Shown in pieces: positions 42,659 to 51,616 of a stretch of 64,000 bases of DNA (positions are counted from its first letter, which is position 1; each line of letters begins with the position of its first letter). The stretch is taken from the NCBI RefSeq assembly GCF_008801835.1, contig NZ_VZOW01000025.1, positions 19,976 through 83,975 of the forward strand, given 5' to 3'. The notes under the pieces were generated by a model, which saw only the letters and a list, made by a program, of their open reading frames with translations, was not told where the DNA came from and ran no database searches. Source of the DNA: Cupriavidus pauculus (GTDB lineage: Bacteria; Pseudomonadota; Gammaproteobacteria; Burkholderiales; Burkholderiaceae). The translations under genes and the position numbers were made by a program.

Positions 42659-43012
42659 TTACCTTCGCTGCATGTCTACGACGGTCGGCTTGCCATCGAC
42701 CTTGTCGAAGGTGACCGAAACCGTCTCTCCTTCCTTGAAATTCTTCAGCGAAGCGCGGTCCTTGACCGGGAACGCCATGGTCATGGCGGACATGCCGAGG
42801 TTCTCGATCGGGCCGTGCTTGAGCGTGACCTTTCCGGCCTTCGCATCGATTTTCTTGACTTCTGCCGCAACAGGCTGCGGCGCCTGCTGCGATGCGGCGG
42901 ACGGCTTCATATCCATGCCTTTCATGTCCATGCCATCCATGGATCCGGCCGCGAACGCGGCAGGGGCAGCAGCGAGTGCAAGCGTGAGTGCGAGAGTCTT
43001 GATGTATTTCAT
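42659..43012 (-). CDS. cusF: CusF-family periplasmic Cu(I)/Ag(I) chaperone (copy 2)
   Basis: 117 residues from ATG 43012 (AGGAGG upstream, ATGA overlap with cusA). Signal peptide TLALTLALAAAPAAFAAGS, a repeated Met motif GMDMKGMDMK, and the CusF barrel with KHGPIENLGMSAMTMAF. The usual Trp of the metal site is Met, as in copy 1. It is the last gene of cusDCBAF. Confidence 0.92.
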   Translation of the reverse strand: MKYIKTLALTLALAAAPAAFAAGSMDGMDMKGMDMKPSAASQQAPQPVAAEVKKIDAKAGKVTLKHGPIENLGMSAMTMAFPVKDRASLKNFKEGETVSVTFDKVDGKPTVVDMQRR

Positions 43013-46000
43013 TGCGATTCCTCCTGAAGTGAGGGGTGGGTGGAAAGTGGGACAGGTTTGGTCTGGCGTTTGCGGATCAGCAGGTACACCGCCGGCACAA
43101 CAAACAGGGAAAGCAACGGCGCGGTGACCATGCCGCCGACCATCGGGGCGGCGATGCGCTGCATGACCTCCGAGCCGGTGCCATGCGACCACATGATGGG
43201 AATCAGGCCGGCAAGAATGACCGCGACGGTCATGGCCTTGGGGCGCACGCGCTGCACCGCCCCTTCCTGAATGGCGTCCAGCAACGCGGACACGCTGGTA
43301 TCGCCTCGGGCCTCGCGTTCGCTCCAGGCTTGCTTCAGGTAGAGCAGCATGATGACACCGAACTCGGCCGCGACGCCGGCCAAGGCGATGAAGCCGACGA
43401 CGCCGGCCACAGAGAGGTTGAAGCCCAGTGCATAGAGCAGCCAGAAGCCGCCGATGAGCGCCAGCGGCAGCGTCCCCATGATGAGCAGCGCCTCGTCCAG
43501 GCGACCGAACACCAGGTAGAGCAACACGAAGATGATCAGGAGCGTGAACGGCACCACCACCTTCAGCTTCTCGGTGGCCCGCTCCAGGTATTCGAACTGC
43601 CCCGACCAACTGAGGGAATAGCCCGCCGGCATCGGCACCGCCTTGGCCACCACCGCCTGCATGTCCTGGACGGCGGAGCGCAGGTCGCGTCCGCGGATGT
43701 CGACGTAGATCCATCCCGACAGCCGCGCATTCTCGCTGCGCAGCATGGGCGGGCCCTGCACCACCTCAAGGCGCGCCACGTCGGACAGGGTGATCTGCTG
43801 GCCCCTGCCGGTGACGATGGGCAGGGCGCGCAATTGCTCCACCGAGTCGCGGTAGTCGCGCGGATAGCGGACATTGATCGGGAAGCGCGCCAATCCGTCG
43901 ACCACTTCCCCCACGTTGTCGCCGCCGATGGCAGAGGACACGATGCTCTGGACGTCGTCGATGTTGAGGCCGTACCGGCCGGCCGCCATCCGGTCGATAT
44001 CGACGTCGATATAGCGCCCGCCGGACAGACGCTCGGCGAGCGCCGAGGTGACCCCGGGGACCGTCTTGACGGCTTCCTCGATCCGGGTGGCCAGCCGGTC
44101 GATCTCCTTCAGGTCGGTGCCGGCCACCTTGATGCCGACCGGACTTTTGATACCGGTGGCCAGCATGTCGATCCGGTTCCGGATTGGCGGCACCCAGATA
44201 TTGGACAGGCCGGGGACCTTCACCACGCGGTCAAGCTCTTCCACCAGCTTGTCTGGCGTCATGCCGGCACGCCACTGGTCGCGGGGCTTGAACTGGATGG
44301 TAGTCTCGAACATCTCGACGGGCGCCGGGTCGGTCGCCGTATCGGCGCGGCCGGCCTTGCCGAACACGGTGGCCACCTCTGGCACAGTCTTTATAAGGCG
44401 GTCAGTTTGCTGCAGCAACTGCGCCGCCTTGCCGGTGGACAGCCCCGGCAGGGCCGACGGCATGTAGAGCAGGTCACCCTCATCAAGGGGCGGCATGAAC
44501 TCGCCGCCAATTCGCATGATCGGCCAAGCGGTCGCGACCAGCAGAACTGCCGCAACTGCGATAGTGATCTTCGGATAGGTGAGCACCTTGGCCAGCATCG
44601 GCTGATAGGCGCGAATCAGCCATCGGTTGAGCGGATTGGACTGCTCGCTGGGAATCTTGCCCCGGATCATATAGCCCATCAGTACCGGCACCAGGGTTAC
44701 CGACAACCCAGCGGCAGCGGCCATCGAGTACGTCTTCGTGAAGGCCAGCGGCGAGAACAGCCGGCCCTCCTGCGCCTCCAGCGTGAAGACCGGGATGAAC
44801 GACAGCGTAATGATCAGTAGCGAGAAGAACAGCGCGGGCCCTACCTCGGCCGCCGACTCGCCGATCACGTTCCAGCGCTCGTGGCCTGTCAGGTCCCGCC
44901 CGGGATTGTCCGCATGCCAGTGTTCCAGATGCTTGTGCGCGTTCTCGATCATGACGACCGCGGCATCGACCATGGCGCCGATGGCAATGGCGATGCCCCC
45001 CAGCGACATGATGTTGGCATTGACGCCCTGATACCGCATGACGAGGAACGCTGCCAACACGCCGAGCGGCAGCGATACGATGGCCACCAGGGCGGAGCGC
45101 AGGTGGAACAGGAAGACCAGGCAGACCAGCGCGACGACGATAAATTCTTCGATCAGCTTGTGCGTCAGGTTTTCCACCGCGCGATTGATCAGGGACGAGC
45201 GATCGTAGGTGGTGACGATTTGGACGCCTGCCGGCAGGCTCTTCTGTAGCGTGGCCAGCTTGGCCTTGACCGCCTCGATGGTTTCCAGTGCGTTCCTGCC
45301 CGAGCGCATCACGATGACACCGCCGGCGACCTCGCCCTGACCATCGAGTTCGGCGATGCCGCGCCGCAACTCTGGACCAAACTGGATTGTGGCCACATCG
45401 CCGAGCCGTACCGGGATGCCCGCTTCGCTGGTCACTAACGGAATCTGCCGGAAATCATCGAGCGTCTTCAGGTACCCCGAAGCTCTCACCGCGTACTCGG
45501 CCTCACCAAGCTCAAGTACAGAGCCTCCGGCCTCCTGGTTCGCGCCCTTCAACGCCTCCAGGACCTTAGCCTGGGGGATGTTGTAGGCGCGCAGCTTATC
45601 CGGCTGCAATACGACCTGATACTGTTTCACCATCCCGCCGATGGGGGCTACCTCGGCAACATTAGGCAGTGACTTCAGCTCAAAGCGCAGGAACCAGTCC
45701 TGTAGCGCGCGCAATTGTGCGAGGTCGTGCTGCCCAGTCTTGTCTACCAGCGCGTACTCGTAGACCCAGCCCACGCCGGTGGCATCCGGCCCAAGTGCCG
45801 GTTTGGCGGCTGCCGGCAGGCGTGACTGCACTTGATTCAGATACTCAAGCACGCGCGAACGGGCCCAGTATGGGTCGGTGCCGTCCTCGAACAGGACATA
45901 GACAAACGAATCTCCGAAGAAGGAATATCCGCGTACTGTCTTGGCCCCCGGCACGGACAGCATCGTGGTGGTGAGGGGGTAGGTGACCTGGTTCTCGACA

Positions 46001-46179
46001 ATCTGTGGCGCCTGTCCGGGGAACGGCGTGCGGATGATGACCTGTGTGTCGGACAGATCCGGTAGCGCGTCGAGCGGCGTACTGCGTACCGCCCACAATC
46101 CCCACGCGGTGAGGATGACCGTGGCCAGCAGCACCAGGAAGCGGTTGCGTATCGACGCCAGGATGATGCGCGCGATCAT
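43009..46179 (-). CDS. cusA: CusA/SilA-type HME-RND efflux pump (copy 2)
   Basis: 1056 residues with all features of copy 1: ARIILASIRNRFLVLLATVI start, GAMVDAAVVMIENAHKHLE in helix 4, and GGEFMPPLDEGDLLYMPSAL. It overlaps cusB and cusF by ATGA at both ends. With CusB and CusC it forms the tripartite pump that moves Cu(I)/Ag(I) from periplasm and cytoplasm to the outside, driven by protons. Confidence 0.95.
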   Translation of the reverse strand: MIARIILASIRNRFLVLLATVILTAWGLWAVRSTPLDALPDLSDTQVIIRTPFPGQAPQIVENQVTYPLTTTMLSVPGAKTVRGYSFFGDSFVYVLFEDGTDPYWARSRVLEYLNQVQSRLPAAAKPALGPDATGVGWVYEYALVDKTGQHDLAQLRALQDWFLRFELKSLPNVAEVAPIGGMVKQYQVVLQPDKLRAYNIPQAKVLEALKGANQEAGGSVLELGEAEYAVRASGYLKTLDDFRQIPLVTSEAGIPVRLGDVATIQFGPELRRGIAELDGQGEVAGGVIVMRSGRNALETIEAVKAKLATLQKSLPAGVQIVTTYDRSSLINRAVENLTHKLIEEFIVVALVCLVFLFHLRSALVAIVSLPLGVLAAFLVMRYQGVNANIMSLGGIAIAIGAMVDAAVVMIENAHKHLEHWHADNPGRDLTGHERWNVIGESAAEVGPALFFSLLIITLSFIPVFTLEAQEGRLFSPLAFTKTYSMAAAAGLSVTLVPVLMGYMIRGKIPSEQSNPLNRWLIRAYQPMLAKVLTYPKITIAVAAVLLVATAWPIMRIGGEFMPPLDEGDLLYMPSALPGLSTGKAAQLLQQTDRLIKTVPEVATVFGKAGRADTATDPAPVEMFETTIQFKPRDQWRAGMTPDKLVEELDRVVKVPGLSNIWVPPIRNRIDMLATGIKSPVGIKVAGTDLKEIDRLATRIEEAVKTVPGVTSALAERLSGGRYIDVDIDRMAAGRYGLNIDDVQSIVSSAIGGDNVGEVVDGLARFPINVRYPRDYRDSVEQLRALPIVTGRGQQITLSDVARLEVVQGPPMLRSENARLSGWIYVDIRGRDLRSAVQDMQAVVAKAVPMPAGYSLSWSGQFEYLERATEKLKVVVPFTLLIIFVLLYLVFGRLDEALLIMGTLPLALIGGFWLLYALGFNLSVAGVVGFIALAGVAAEFGVIMLLYLKQAWSEREARGDTSVSALLDAIQEGAVQRVRPKAMTVAVILAGLIPIMWSHGTGSEVMQRIAAPMVGGMVTAPLLSLFVVPAVYLLIRKRQTKPVPLSTHPSLQEESQ

Positions 46180-47705
46180 GGCTTGGCTCCTTCGGCGCCA
46201 GCCGGCTGTACCGACGATAGCGTGGCCTCGCCGTCCTGGTTCAGACTGAAGCGGAACCGGATGCGATCGCCAGGCTTTAACCCCTTCATCATGGCAGCGT
46301 CATGCGCGGCGAAATCCATCGTCATGGCTCCCCATTGCGCCGACGGAATCGGTCCATGCGAGATCGTCAGGCCAGCAGCGTTTACGGATTCGACGCGACC
46401 GGTACCCTCATGCTCTCGTGCGGCCGCCGCGGGCGCGGATGCGCTGGCCGGCGATACCAGTCGCTCCGACGTACCGCGCAGGCTGGCCTCGGAATCGATC
46501 AGGAACTGGCCGGAGGTCACGACCTTTTGCCCGGCGTGCAGTCCGGAAAGGACTTCGGTCATGCCGTCGGATTCACGCCCTGTGCGGATTTCGGTGCTCA
46601 CGTAGCCCTGGGAGCCAGCATCGACCATGACGACGTTACGCTGACCCGTGCGAATCACGGCCTCGGATGGAATCTGCAGGACGTCCTGGCGATCGCCGCT
46701 GTCGAACCGCACGTTGGCAAACATGCCAGGCACCAGCCGGCGCTGCTTGTTGGGCAGAACGATGCGGACCTTGAGGGTGCGCGTGGCGGGATTGACGTCG
46801 GGCAGGATCGCATCGACTCTGCCGGCCACGGGTTCCGGCGCGGCGGTGGCTAACACCGTAACGGGCTGTCCGGGCGCGATGCCACGCGCCTGGGCCTCGG
46901 GTACTTCGGCAATCACCCATACCTGCCCAAGATCCGCCAACTTGAAGAGTGTCATGCCAGGGCTGACCGTCATGCCCTCGCGTACAGCAATCTCGGTGAC
47001 CACGCCATCGAGCGGACTGGAGATGCCCTGGCCAGTCTGCAGCTTGCCGGAACGGGCGACTGCATCGGCTTGGCCCGGCGTCATGCCGGCTTGCCTCATG
47101 CGCGCTTTTGCGGCATCCGCCAGGTCACCTTGCACGCCTGCGGGCGATCGCGCCACGGCCAGGTATTCCTCCTGCGCTGCCACCCAATCGGGGGCGTAGA
47201 GGGTGACCAATGTCTGGCCCTTTCGCACGGGGTCGAGCGCGGCCCGCACGCCCAATTGCTGGATGAAGCCGGTGGTGCGCGCCTGGATGACCTGGATGCT
47301 GCGCTCGTCGATCGCCACATTGCCGGGTGCCTCAAGCACTGTGCCCATGCGTGCGGCCTTCACCTCCACGGTGCGGATGCCAAGGTTCTGGGTCACGCGG
47401 CTGTCGATGGATACTCCGCCGCCGCCCGAGCCGTCGCCATCGGCATAGACCGGCACCAGTTGCATGTCCATGAAGGGCGATTTGCCCGGCTTGTCGAAGC
47501 GCTGGCCCGGCACCATCGGGTCGTGCCAGTAGAGAACCTTCTTGCCCGTTTGCGGATCGATATCGCTGGCTTTCGCCGTCGCGCTCGTCTCCGGTTTGCC
47601 GGGTATTGCGGACGTGCCCTGTGAAACGCCGAAGCGATAGCCGGCATATCCTGCCGCACTGATCAAAGCCAGGCAGGATGCGGCAGTTTTCAGTCGCGGG
47701 TTCAT
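46176..47705 (-). CDS. cusB: CusB-type membrane-fusion protein with C-terminal CusF-like domain
   Basis: 509 residues. A signal anchor (LKTAASCLALISAAGYAGYR) is followed by a metal motif YWHDPMVPGQRFDKPGKSPF, MDMQLVPVY (heavy-metal-binding domain), the lipoyl/hairpin region and beta-barrel, QFLIDSEASLRG near residue 410, and a fused CusF-like domain (LTISHGPIPSAQWGAMTMDF). That fused domain keeps the Trp of the metal site, unlike the free CusF proteins. It links CusA to CusC and hands over metal. Start codon overlaps the cusC stop. Confidence 0.95.
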   Translation of the reverse strand: MNPRLKTAASCLALISAAGYAGYRFGVSQGTSAIPGKPETSATAKASDIDPQTGKKVLYWHDPMVPGQRFDKPGKSPFMDMQLVPVYADGDGSGGGGVSIDSRVTQNLGIRTVEVKAARMGTVLEAPGNVAIDERSIQVIQARTTGFIQQLGVRAALDPVRKGQTLVTLYAPDWVAAQEEYLAVARSPAGVQGDLADAAKARMRQAGMTPGQADAVARSGKLQTGQGISSPLDGVVTEIAVREGMTVSPGMTLFKLADLGQVWVIAEVPEAQARGIAPGQPVTVLATAAPEPVAGRVDAILPDVNPATRTLKVRIVLPNKQRRLVPGMFANVRFDSGDRQDVLQIPSEAVIRTGQRNVVMVDAGSQGYVSTEIRTGRESDGMTEVLSGLHAGQKVVTSGQFLIDSEASLRGTSERLVSPASASAPAAAAREHEGTGRVESVNAAGLTISHGPIPSAQWGAMTMDFAAHDAAMMKGLKPGDRIRFRFSLNQDGEATLSSVQPAGAEGAKP

Positions 47706-49003
47706 TTGAAATCCTTGGTGGCAGGTTCGGTTTGTGCGGTGGGCAGGGGCGTCAGGAAAGTGAGCTCGGCCCAGAGCCTCGTCGTGCGTTGCTCCAGGGT
47801 TAGCCGTTCCAGTGCGGTATCGATGGCACGGTGATTGGCTTCCGCCACCGCCAGCAGCGAACCCGTGTTGGCGCGATAGGCTGTCAGGGCAGCTTCCGCC
47901 TGCGCATTGGCCAGTGGCAGCGTGGCGTCGTCATAGCGCTTGAGGCGTTCCAGGTTGCGCCGCAACTCCGCGAGGCGCGCGCCGACTACGGCGTCCGTAT
48001 TGCGCTGGATGATCTCCGCCTTGGCTCGCGCCTCCGTCGCCTGCGCGAGCCGCGCGGAGACTTCGCGATCCTGGCGGTTGGCGCGATCCCACGGCAGCGG
48101 AAAACTCACGTTGACCGACGCCAGATTGGAGTAAGCCGAGCCGCGCTGGCTATACATCAACTCGACGCTGACGTCAGGCTTGCGCGCTTCGTCCGCCACG
48201 CGCACTTCGCTCTCCGCAAGGGTAACGTCACGCTGGGCTGCGGCGATCTCCGGCACGCCGTCGTAGCGCGTACGGATGAGTTGCTCGACGCGATCCGGTA
48301 CGATCAGCGCGGGGCGTTCGCCGAGCGGACGTGTGGCGTCGGTGCCGATCCAGCGCGACAGATTAACGGTGGCGGTGTCAAGCGCCGCCTGATTCTCGCC
48401 TTCGCGGTCGCGCAGTTTCTGCACTTCCAGTTGCGCAGATAGCACGTCGGCACGCGTGCCGCGGCCGCTGCGATAGGCCGCATTGGCGGCTTCCAGCGCC
48501 AGGCTCAACGGATGCGAGTGGTGGCCAAGCAGCGCGGCGGCCTGCTCGGCGTACCAGCGGTCGATCCACGCGGCGACGGCGCTGCGCTGGACATTGGTCA
48601 CTCCGACAAGGCGCCGTGCATCGGCGGAAGCGGCTTCGGCCTCGAAGCGCGCGGTGCGCGCCCGTCGCTTGTCAGCGCGCGTGAATTCCTGCAACACGCT
48701 GATCGAGCGCGTGGTCATGGAATCTCGACTCAGCGAGCCTTTGTCCGAGCCGCTGATAGGAACATCGTTTAGTCCGACCTTGAGGACAGGATCGGGCAAT
48801 TGGCCTGCTGCAACCGCCTGTTGCACGGCCGATTCGATGGCACCATGCGAATTCTCGGCATCGTTCGCATGCGCCGTGGCCAGCGCGGCGGCCTCTTCAA
48901 TGGATAAAGCCGGTGCGGCATGTGGTGGCGCGGCAAGCGACACCGACATGCCAAGGGCGGACGCGCAAAGCAGCGCCAGCCTCAGGCAACGTGGGAATGA
49001 CAT
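47702..49003 (-). CDS. cusC: CusC-type outer-membrane channel (TolC family)
   Basis: 433 residues from ATG 49003, which follows GGAGG. Signal peptide (LRLALLCASALGMSVSLAAP), then two outer-membrane-efflux repeats with AGQLPDPVLKVGLNDVPISG, SREFTRADKRR-like basic loop (LQEFTRADKRRARTARFEAE) and LPWDRANRQDREVSARLAQA. No lipobox Cys is seen. It forms the trimeric exit duct of the Cus pump. Confidence 0.92.
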   Translation of the reverse strand: MSFPRCLRLALLCASALGMSVSLAAPPHAAPALSIEEAAALATAHANDAENSHGAIESAVQQAVAAGQLPDPVLKVGLNDVPISGSDKGSLSRDSMTTRSISVLQEFTRADKRRARTARFEAEAASADARRLVGVTNVQRSAVAAWIDRWYAEQAAALLGHHSHPLSLALEAANAAYRSGRGTRADVLSAQLEVQKLRDREGENQAALDTATVNLSRWIGTDATRPLGERPALIVPDRVEQLIRTRYDGVPEIAAAQRDVTLAESEVRVADEARKPDVSVELMYSQRGSAYSNLASVNVSFPLPWDRANRQDREVSARLAQATEARAKAEIIQRNTDAVVGARLAELRRNLERLKRYDDATLPLANAQAEAALTAYRANTGSLLAVAEANHRAIDTALERLTLEQRTTRLWAELTFLTPLPTAQTEPATKDFK

Positions 49004-49075
49004 AAAGCCTCCGGAAACGACGACCACCACTCCCGGGAAATCGGGAGCGACAAGGAAGTGGCGTGGCTTCGGAGG

Positions 49076-49480
49076 CTAGGTGCGGAAACAGCAGTGAAGG
49101 ATGGCGAGCGGCGGTGGCGGTGCGCGCGGCTGGGTCTGTGCACGCTGGGCGATGACCGGCGTGGCGTCCAGCACGGGAGGCTCGATGATGGTGCCGGCGA
49201 GGACCGGGATGAATGCTGGAATCTGCGGCGCAGCGTGATCGGCGTACTTAGTATCGGCCTGGCAATGGCCCATGCAAAGCGCCTTCTGGCCATCGTTCTG
49301 CGCGGCATCCTGTTCGGCCATATCGGCGCAGGACGCCATGGTGTCCATCGACGACGGCTGATCCGCTGGTTCGTTCACGCCCATCGTGCAGGCGTACGCG
49401 GCCGTTGCCAGTTGAACTGACAAGAACACAACCAGGAGGAGTCTGGCAATCCATGAATGCCGGCGGACGATGTGACGCAC
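49076..49480 (-). CDS. cusD: Small Cys-containing exported protein, first gene of the cus operon (CusD-like)
   Basis: 134 residues from a GTG at 49480. A signal peptide (ARLLLVVFLSVQLATAAYAC) is followed by conserved-looking Cys and Met (SSMDTMASCADMAEQD, KALCMGHCQADTKYADHA) and a Pro-rich end with CC. In C. metallidurans the first genes of the sil and cus operons encode small proteins of unknown function (SilD, CusD) in this position. It may bind copper in the periplasm or set operon translation. The symbol rests on position. Confidence 0.65.
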   Translation of the reverse strand: MRHIVRRHSWIARLLLVVFLSVQLATAAYACTMGVNEPADQPSSMDTMASCADMAEQDAAQNDGQKALCMGHCQADTKYADHAAPQIPAFIPVLAGTIIEPPVLDATPVIAQRAQTQPRAPPPPLAILHCCFRT

Positions 49481-49607
49481 GATCTATCGTTGTTTCAACT
49501 CAGCGCAAAGGATAACGGCTTTTCAATCGATTGCAATAGCGAACCCTCAGGCGAGCCGGCAGCATGATCTGCCGCCGGCTCGCGCACCCTATCAGGCCTG
49601 GGTGTGG

Positions 49608-50075
49608 TCAGGCCATCAATGACACATCACCGGCGCGTGCGCCATCAGTGTACGGATCGCGGGCGCGCGCCGGTGGGGCCGATACGCCGGTCCGGTCCAT
49701 CCCGGCCACGCTCAGGGCGCCATCGGTGAAGACATCGCGCTGTTCGATGCGGCCGCCGTCCAGGTATGGACTCCGTTCACCGAGGACCGACGCGAGCGCG
49801 TTGCCCCATGTGCGGTTGGAAACCGTGTCTGCATCAGTGGTGGTGCCGTGCGTATCGAGGGCATTGCTCATCCATTGCAGATGCGCCACGGACGATGACA
49901 CTCGATGCATCATCTGCATGCACTGGTCTTTCATAGCCTGATTTTCGGCGGCCGTTACATTGGCTTGATGTGCAGCCAGGCGAGCGCGTTGGATGACATC
50001 CCAATCCGGACCGGCAAAGGCTGACGTGGCGAGGCCGGCGAATACAAAAGCGGTGGCAATTCTGACGAGGTTCAT
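49608..50075 (-). CDS. Exported protein with GPDWDVI motif (paralogue A)
   Basis: 155 residues from ATG 50075 (an ATG at 50087 is possible). Signal peptide (IATAFVFAGLATSAFA) is followed directly by GPDWDVIQRARLAAHQAN and a Met/Cys stretch (MKDQCMQMMHRVSSSV). The part after residue 75 is unlike the paralogue at 54.6 kb, which is only 80 residues. The pattern 'AGPDWDVI..AR' recalls small stress-induced proteins of Cupriavidus metal islands (CopQ/CzcJ group), from memory. Probably periplasmic and metal-related. Confidence 0.65.
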   Translation of the reverse strand: MNLVRIATAFVFAGLATSAFAGPDWDVIQRARLAAHQANVTAAENQAMKDQCMQMMHRVSSSVAHLQWMSNALDTHGTTTDADTVSNRTWGNALASVLGERSPYLDGGRIEQRDVFTDGALSVAGMDRTGVSAPPARARDPYTDGARAGDVSLMA

Positions 50076-50188
50076 GATATTCCCCAATTGAGTGGCTTGA
50101 TGTTCATAAGTGCCTAGATGGCGGGCGAAGCGCAGGAAGAGGTGGCTTCGTCCTAACCATGGGCGTTACGTGGTCAGACAAATGAACA

Positions 50189-50560
50189 TCAAGGTCTCAA
50201 TCGGGCCGTCGCCAGATAAATTGGCACAGGAGAAGTAGATGGGACGGTGCGCTGTGGCAGCAGTCTTTCCTGCCCAGCCACGGCAGCCGTACGCCAGAAC
50301 GGCCCGGAAGTTAGGCGGGGCGCGTCGCCAGTAGCCAGAGGGTGCGGCTGTGGCGCACTCGACGGACTACCGCGAAGATAGTTTGCACAGAGTGCTGGTT
50401 GGTCGCCGTCTGCGCAGCCAATTTGCAGCATGCTGGCCACATTGCCGCTCGCCATATCTGCTGGACAGACATAGGCGGCCGCTGCCGAACCGGTCAGCAG
50501 CAATGCTGCGAGCCATGTCCAGGCGACGAGACGGCGAAATGTGGCGAGCGAGCTTTTCAC
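50189..50560 (-). CDS. Small exported Cys protein (paralogue A), copper island
   Basis: 123 residues from a GTG at 50560. Signal peptide (LVAWTWLAALLLTGSAAAAY) followed by VCPADM, CADGDQPALCANYL and a C-terminal VPIYLATARLRP. The protein at 54144-54527 has the same plan: YLCPQE, QPALCADH and VYLATARLRI. Both are thus members of one family. Spaced cysteines suggest copper binding in the periplasm. It points away from the cueR operon; a long perfect palindrome lies just upstream. Confidence 0.65.
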   Translation of the reverse strand: MKSSLATFRRLVAWTWLAALLLTGSAAAAYVCPADMASGNVASMLQIGCADGDQPALCANYLRGSPSSAPQPHPLATGDAPRLTSGPFWRTAAVAGQERLLPQRTVPSTSPVPIYLATARLRP

Positions 50561-50599
50561 TTTTTTTCGAGCGGTGGCGACCCTGAGAACGCTAGGAGC

Positions 50600-50638
50600 C
50601 TAGACGTTCCCATTATGGGAACGTCTAGCATTTTTTTT
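50600..50638. repeat. 29-bp perfect palindrome with T8 tract
   Basis: CTAGACGTTCCCA (50600-50612) and TGGGAACGTCTAG (50616-50628) are perfect 13-bp arms around TTA, followed by CA and eight T. On the plus strand this has the form of an intrinsic terminator, but no plus-strand gene ends here. It lies 40 bases upstream of the GTG of the minus-strand exported protein, so it may also be an operator or an mRNA leader hairpin. Confidence 0.7.
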
Positions 50639-51062
50639 GGATTCACGCGTCCTTTGCGCAATGACCTTTAGCGTGGCTGGTGTCTGGGCGTGCTGGTTCC
50701 ACATGGGCGCGGACGATCTTCTTCACGTGGCTCTCCATTCATCTGGTGCTCAGCGTCAGGCGCAGGCGCCATCGTAGTACGGAGCAATATGTCCAACATT
50801 CTCAGCATGCTGATCGGAATCTCACGTTGCTGCGGGACTGTGGAGCGTATTAAAGGAGGCCGATGTATCGCGCATGTAGCGGGCACAAGCCGGCACTGTC
50901 GCCACACGTATTGGCGCCGCTTCGTAATACAGACGAATACATAGATCTGTCCAGCAGGCGGAAGAGATGGCCTGAGGACCATGAAGCTGGCAACGGCCTG
51001 AAAAGTCGAAGTCTGCCGAGCATCAAGCTATGGAATGGCCGGAACTTGCAGGAACCGCTTCC
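50639..51062. other. Intergenic stretch upstream of the cueR promoter
   Basis: About 420 bases. One minus-strand frame (ATG near 50820) would give a 46-residue hydrophilic peptide starting MLRMLDILLRTTMA, but it has no ribosome-binding site and I do not call it. No other feature supported. Confidence 0.4.
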
Positions 51063-51093
51063 TTGACCTTCCCATGGTGGCAAGGCCTATCGT
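51063..51093 (+). promoter_or_regulatory. CueR-type promoter of the cueR-copA operon
   Basis: TTGACC (51063-51068) and TATCGT (51088-51093) are 19 bases apart, the hallmark of MerR-family promoters. The spacer holds the dyad CCTTCCC...GGCAAGG typical of CueR boxes. It lies about 90 bases before the cueR start, so CueR controls its own operon together with copA. Confidence 0.85.
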
Positions 51094-51182
51094 CAAGTCA
51101 TCGACACTCGGTTGACCTTCTCCACGTGGCATGCGGCGAAGGGTGCCCGTCGGACCGACGAGGGAGAGGCAAGGAGCACATT

Positions 51183-51611
51183 ATGAACATCGGACAAGCC
51201 GCCAGCGTATCCGGCGTCTCGGCCAAGATGATCCGCTACTACGAGAGTATCGGCTTAGTGGCTTCCGCGGAGCGAAGCGCGGGGAACTACAGGACATATG
51301 GCGAAGCAGACATCAATACGCTGCGCTTTATTGGACGCGCGCGGGCTATGGGTTTCTCGATGGCGCAGATTCGGGAGCTGCTTGGACTGTGGCAATACAA
51401 GCGGCGCGCGAGCGCAACGGTAAAGATGATCGCGGAACAACGGCTTCGGGAACTGGACGACCGCATTGCCGCGCTATCCGGCATGCGCGACACACTCCTG
51501 CATTTGTCGGCACATTGCGAAGGCGACAACCGCCCCATCTGTCCAATCCTGGATGAAACCAGTGGCGAAGTCCCGCAAGAAGATGCGGGGTCGCCCACAA
51601 CGAGGCATTGA
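51183..51611 (+). CDS. cueR: CueR-type Cu(I)/Ag(I)-responsive MerR-family activator
   Basis: 142 residues from ATG 51183. MNIGQAASVSGVSAKMIRYY and LVASAERSAGNYRTYGEADI give the DNA-binding domain; the metal loop HCEGDNRPICPIL has the C-x7-C spacing of copper, silver and gold sensors. The gene stop overlaps the possible TTG start of the ATPase gene. It should switch on the operon when Cu(I) rises. Confidence 0.93.
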   Translation: MNIGQAASVSGVSAKMIRYYESIGLVASAERSAGNYRTYGEADINTLRFIGRARAMGFSMAQIRELLGLWQYKRRASATVKMIAEQRLRELDDRIAALSGMRDTLLHLSAHCEGDNRPICPILDETSGEVPQEDAGSPTTRH

Positions 51612-51616
51612 CGGCG

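Noticed and set aside
43036..44820. Plus-strand frame of 594 codons inside cusA copy 2
   Set aside because: Shadow of the RND gene; a similar frame also lies opposite cusA copy 1, as expected from codon usage.
51112..51140. Second MerR-type promoter in front of cueR (TTGACC at 51112)
   Set aside because: No -10-like hexamer stands 19 or 20 bases downstream; only the first site fits.
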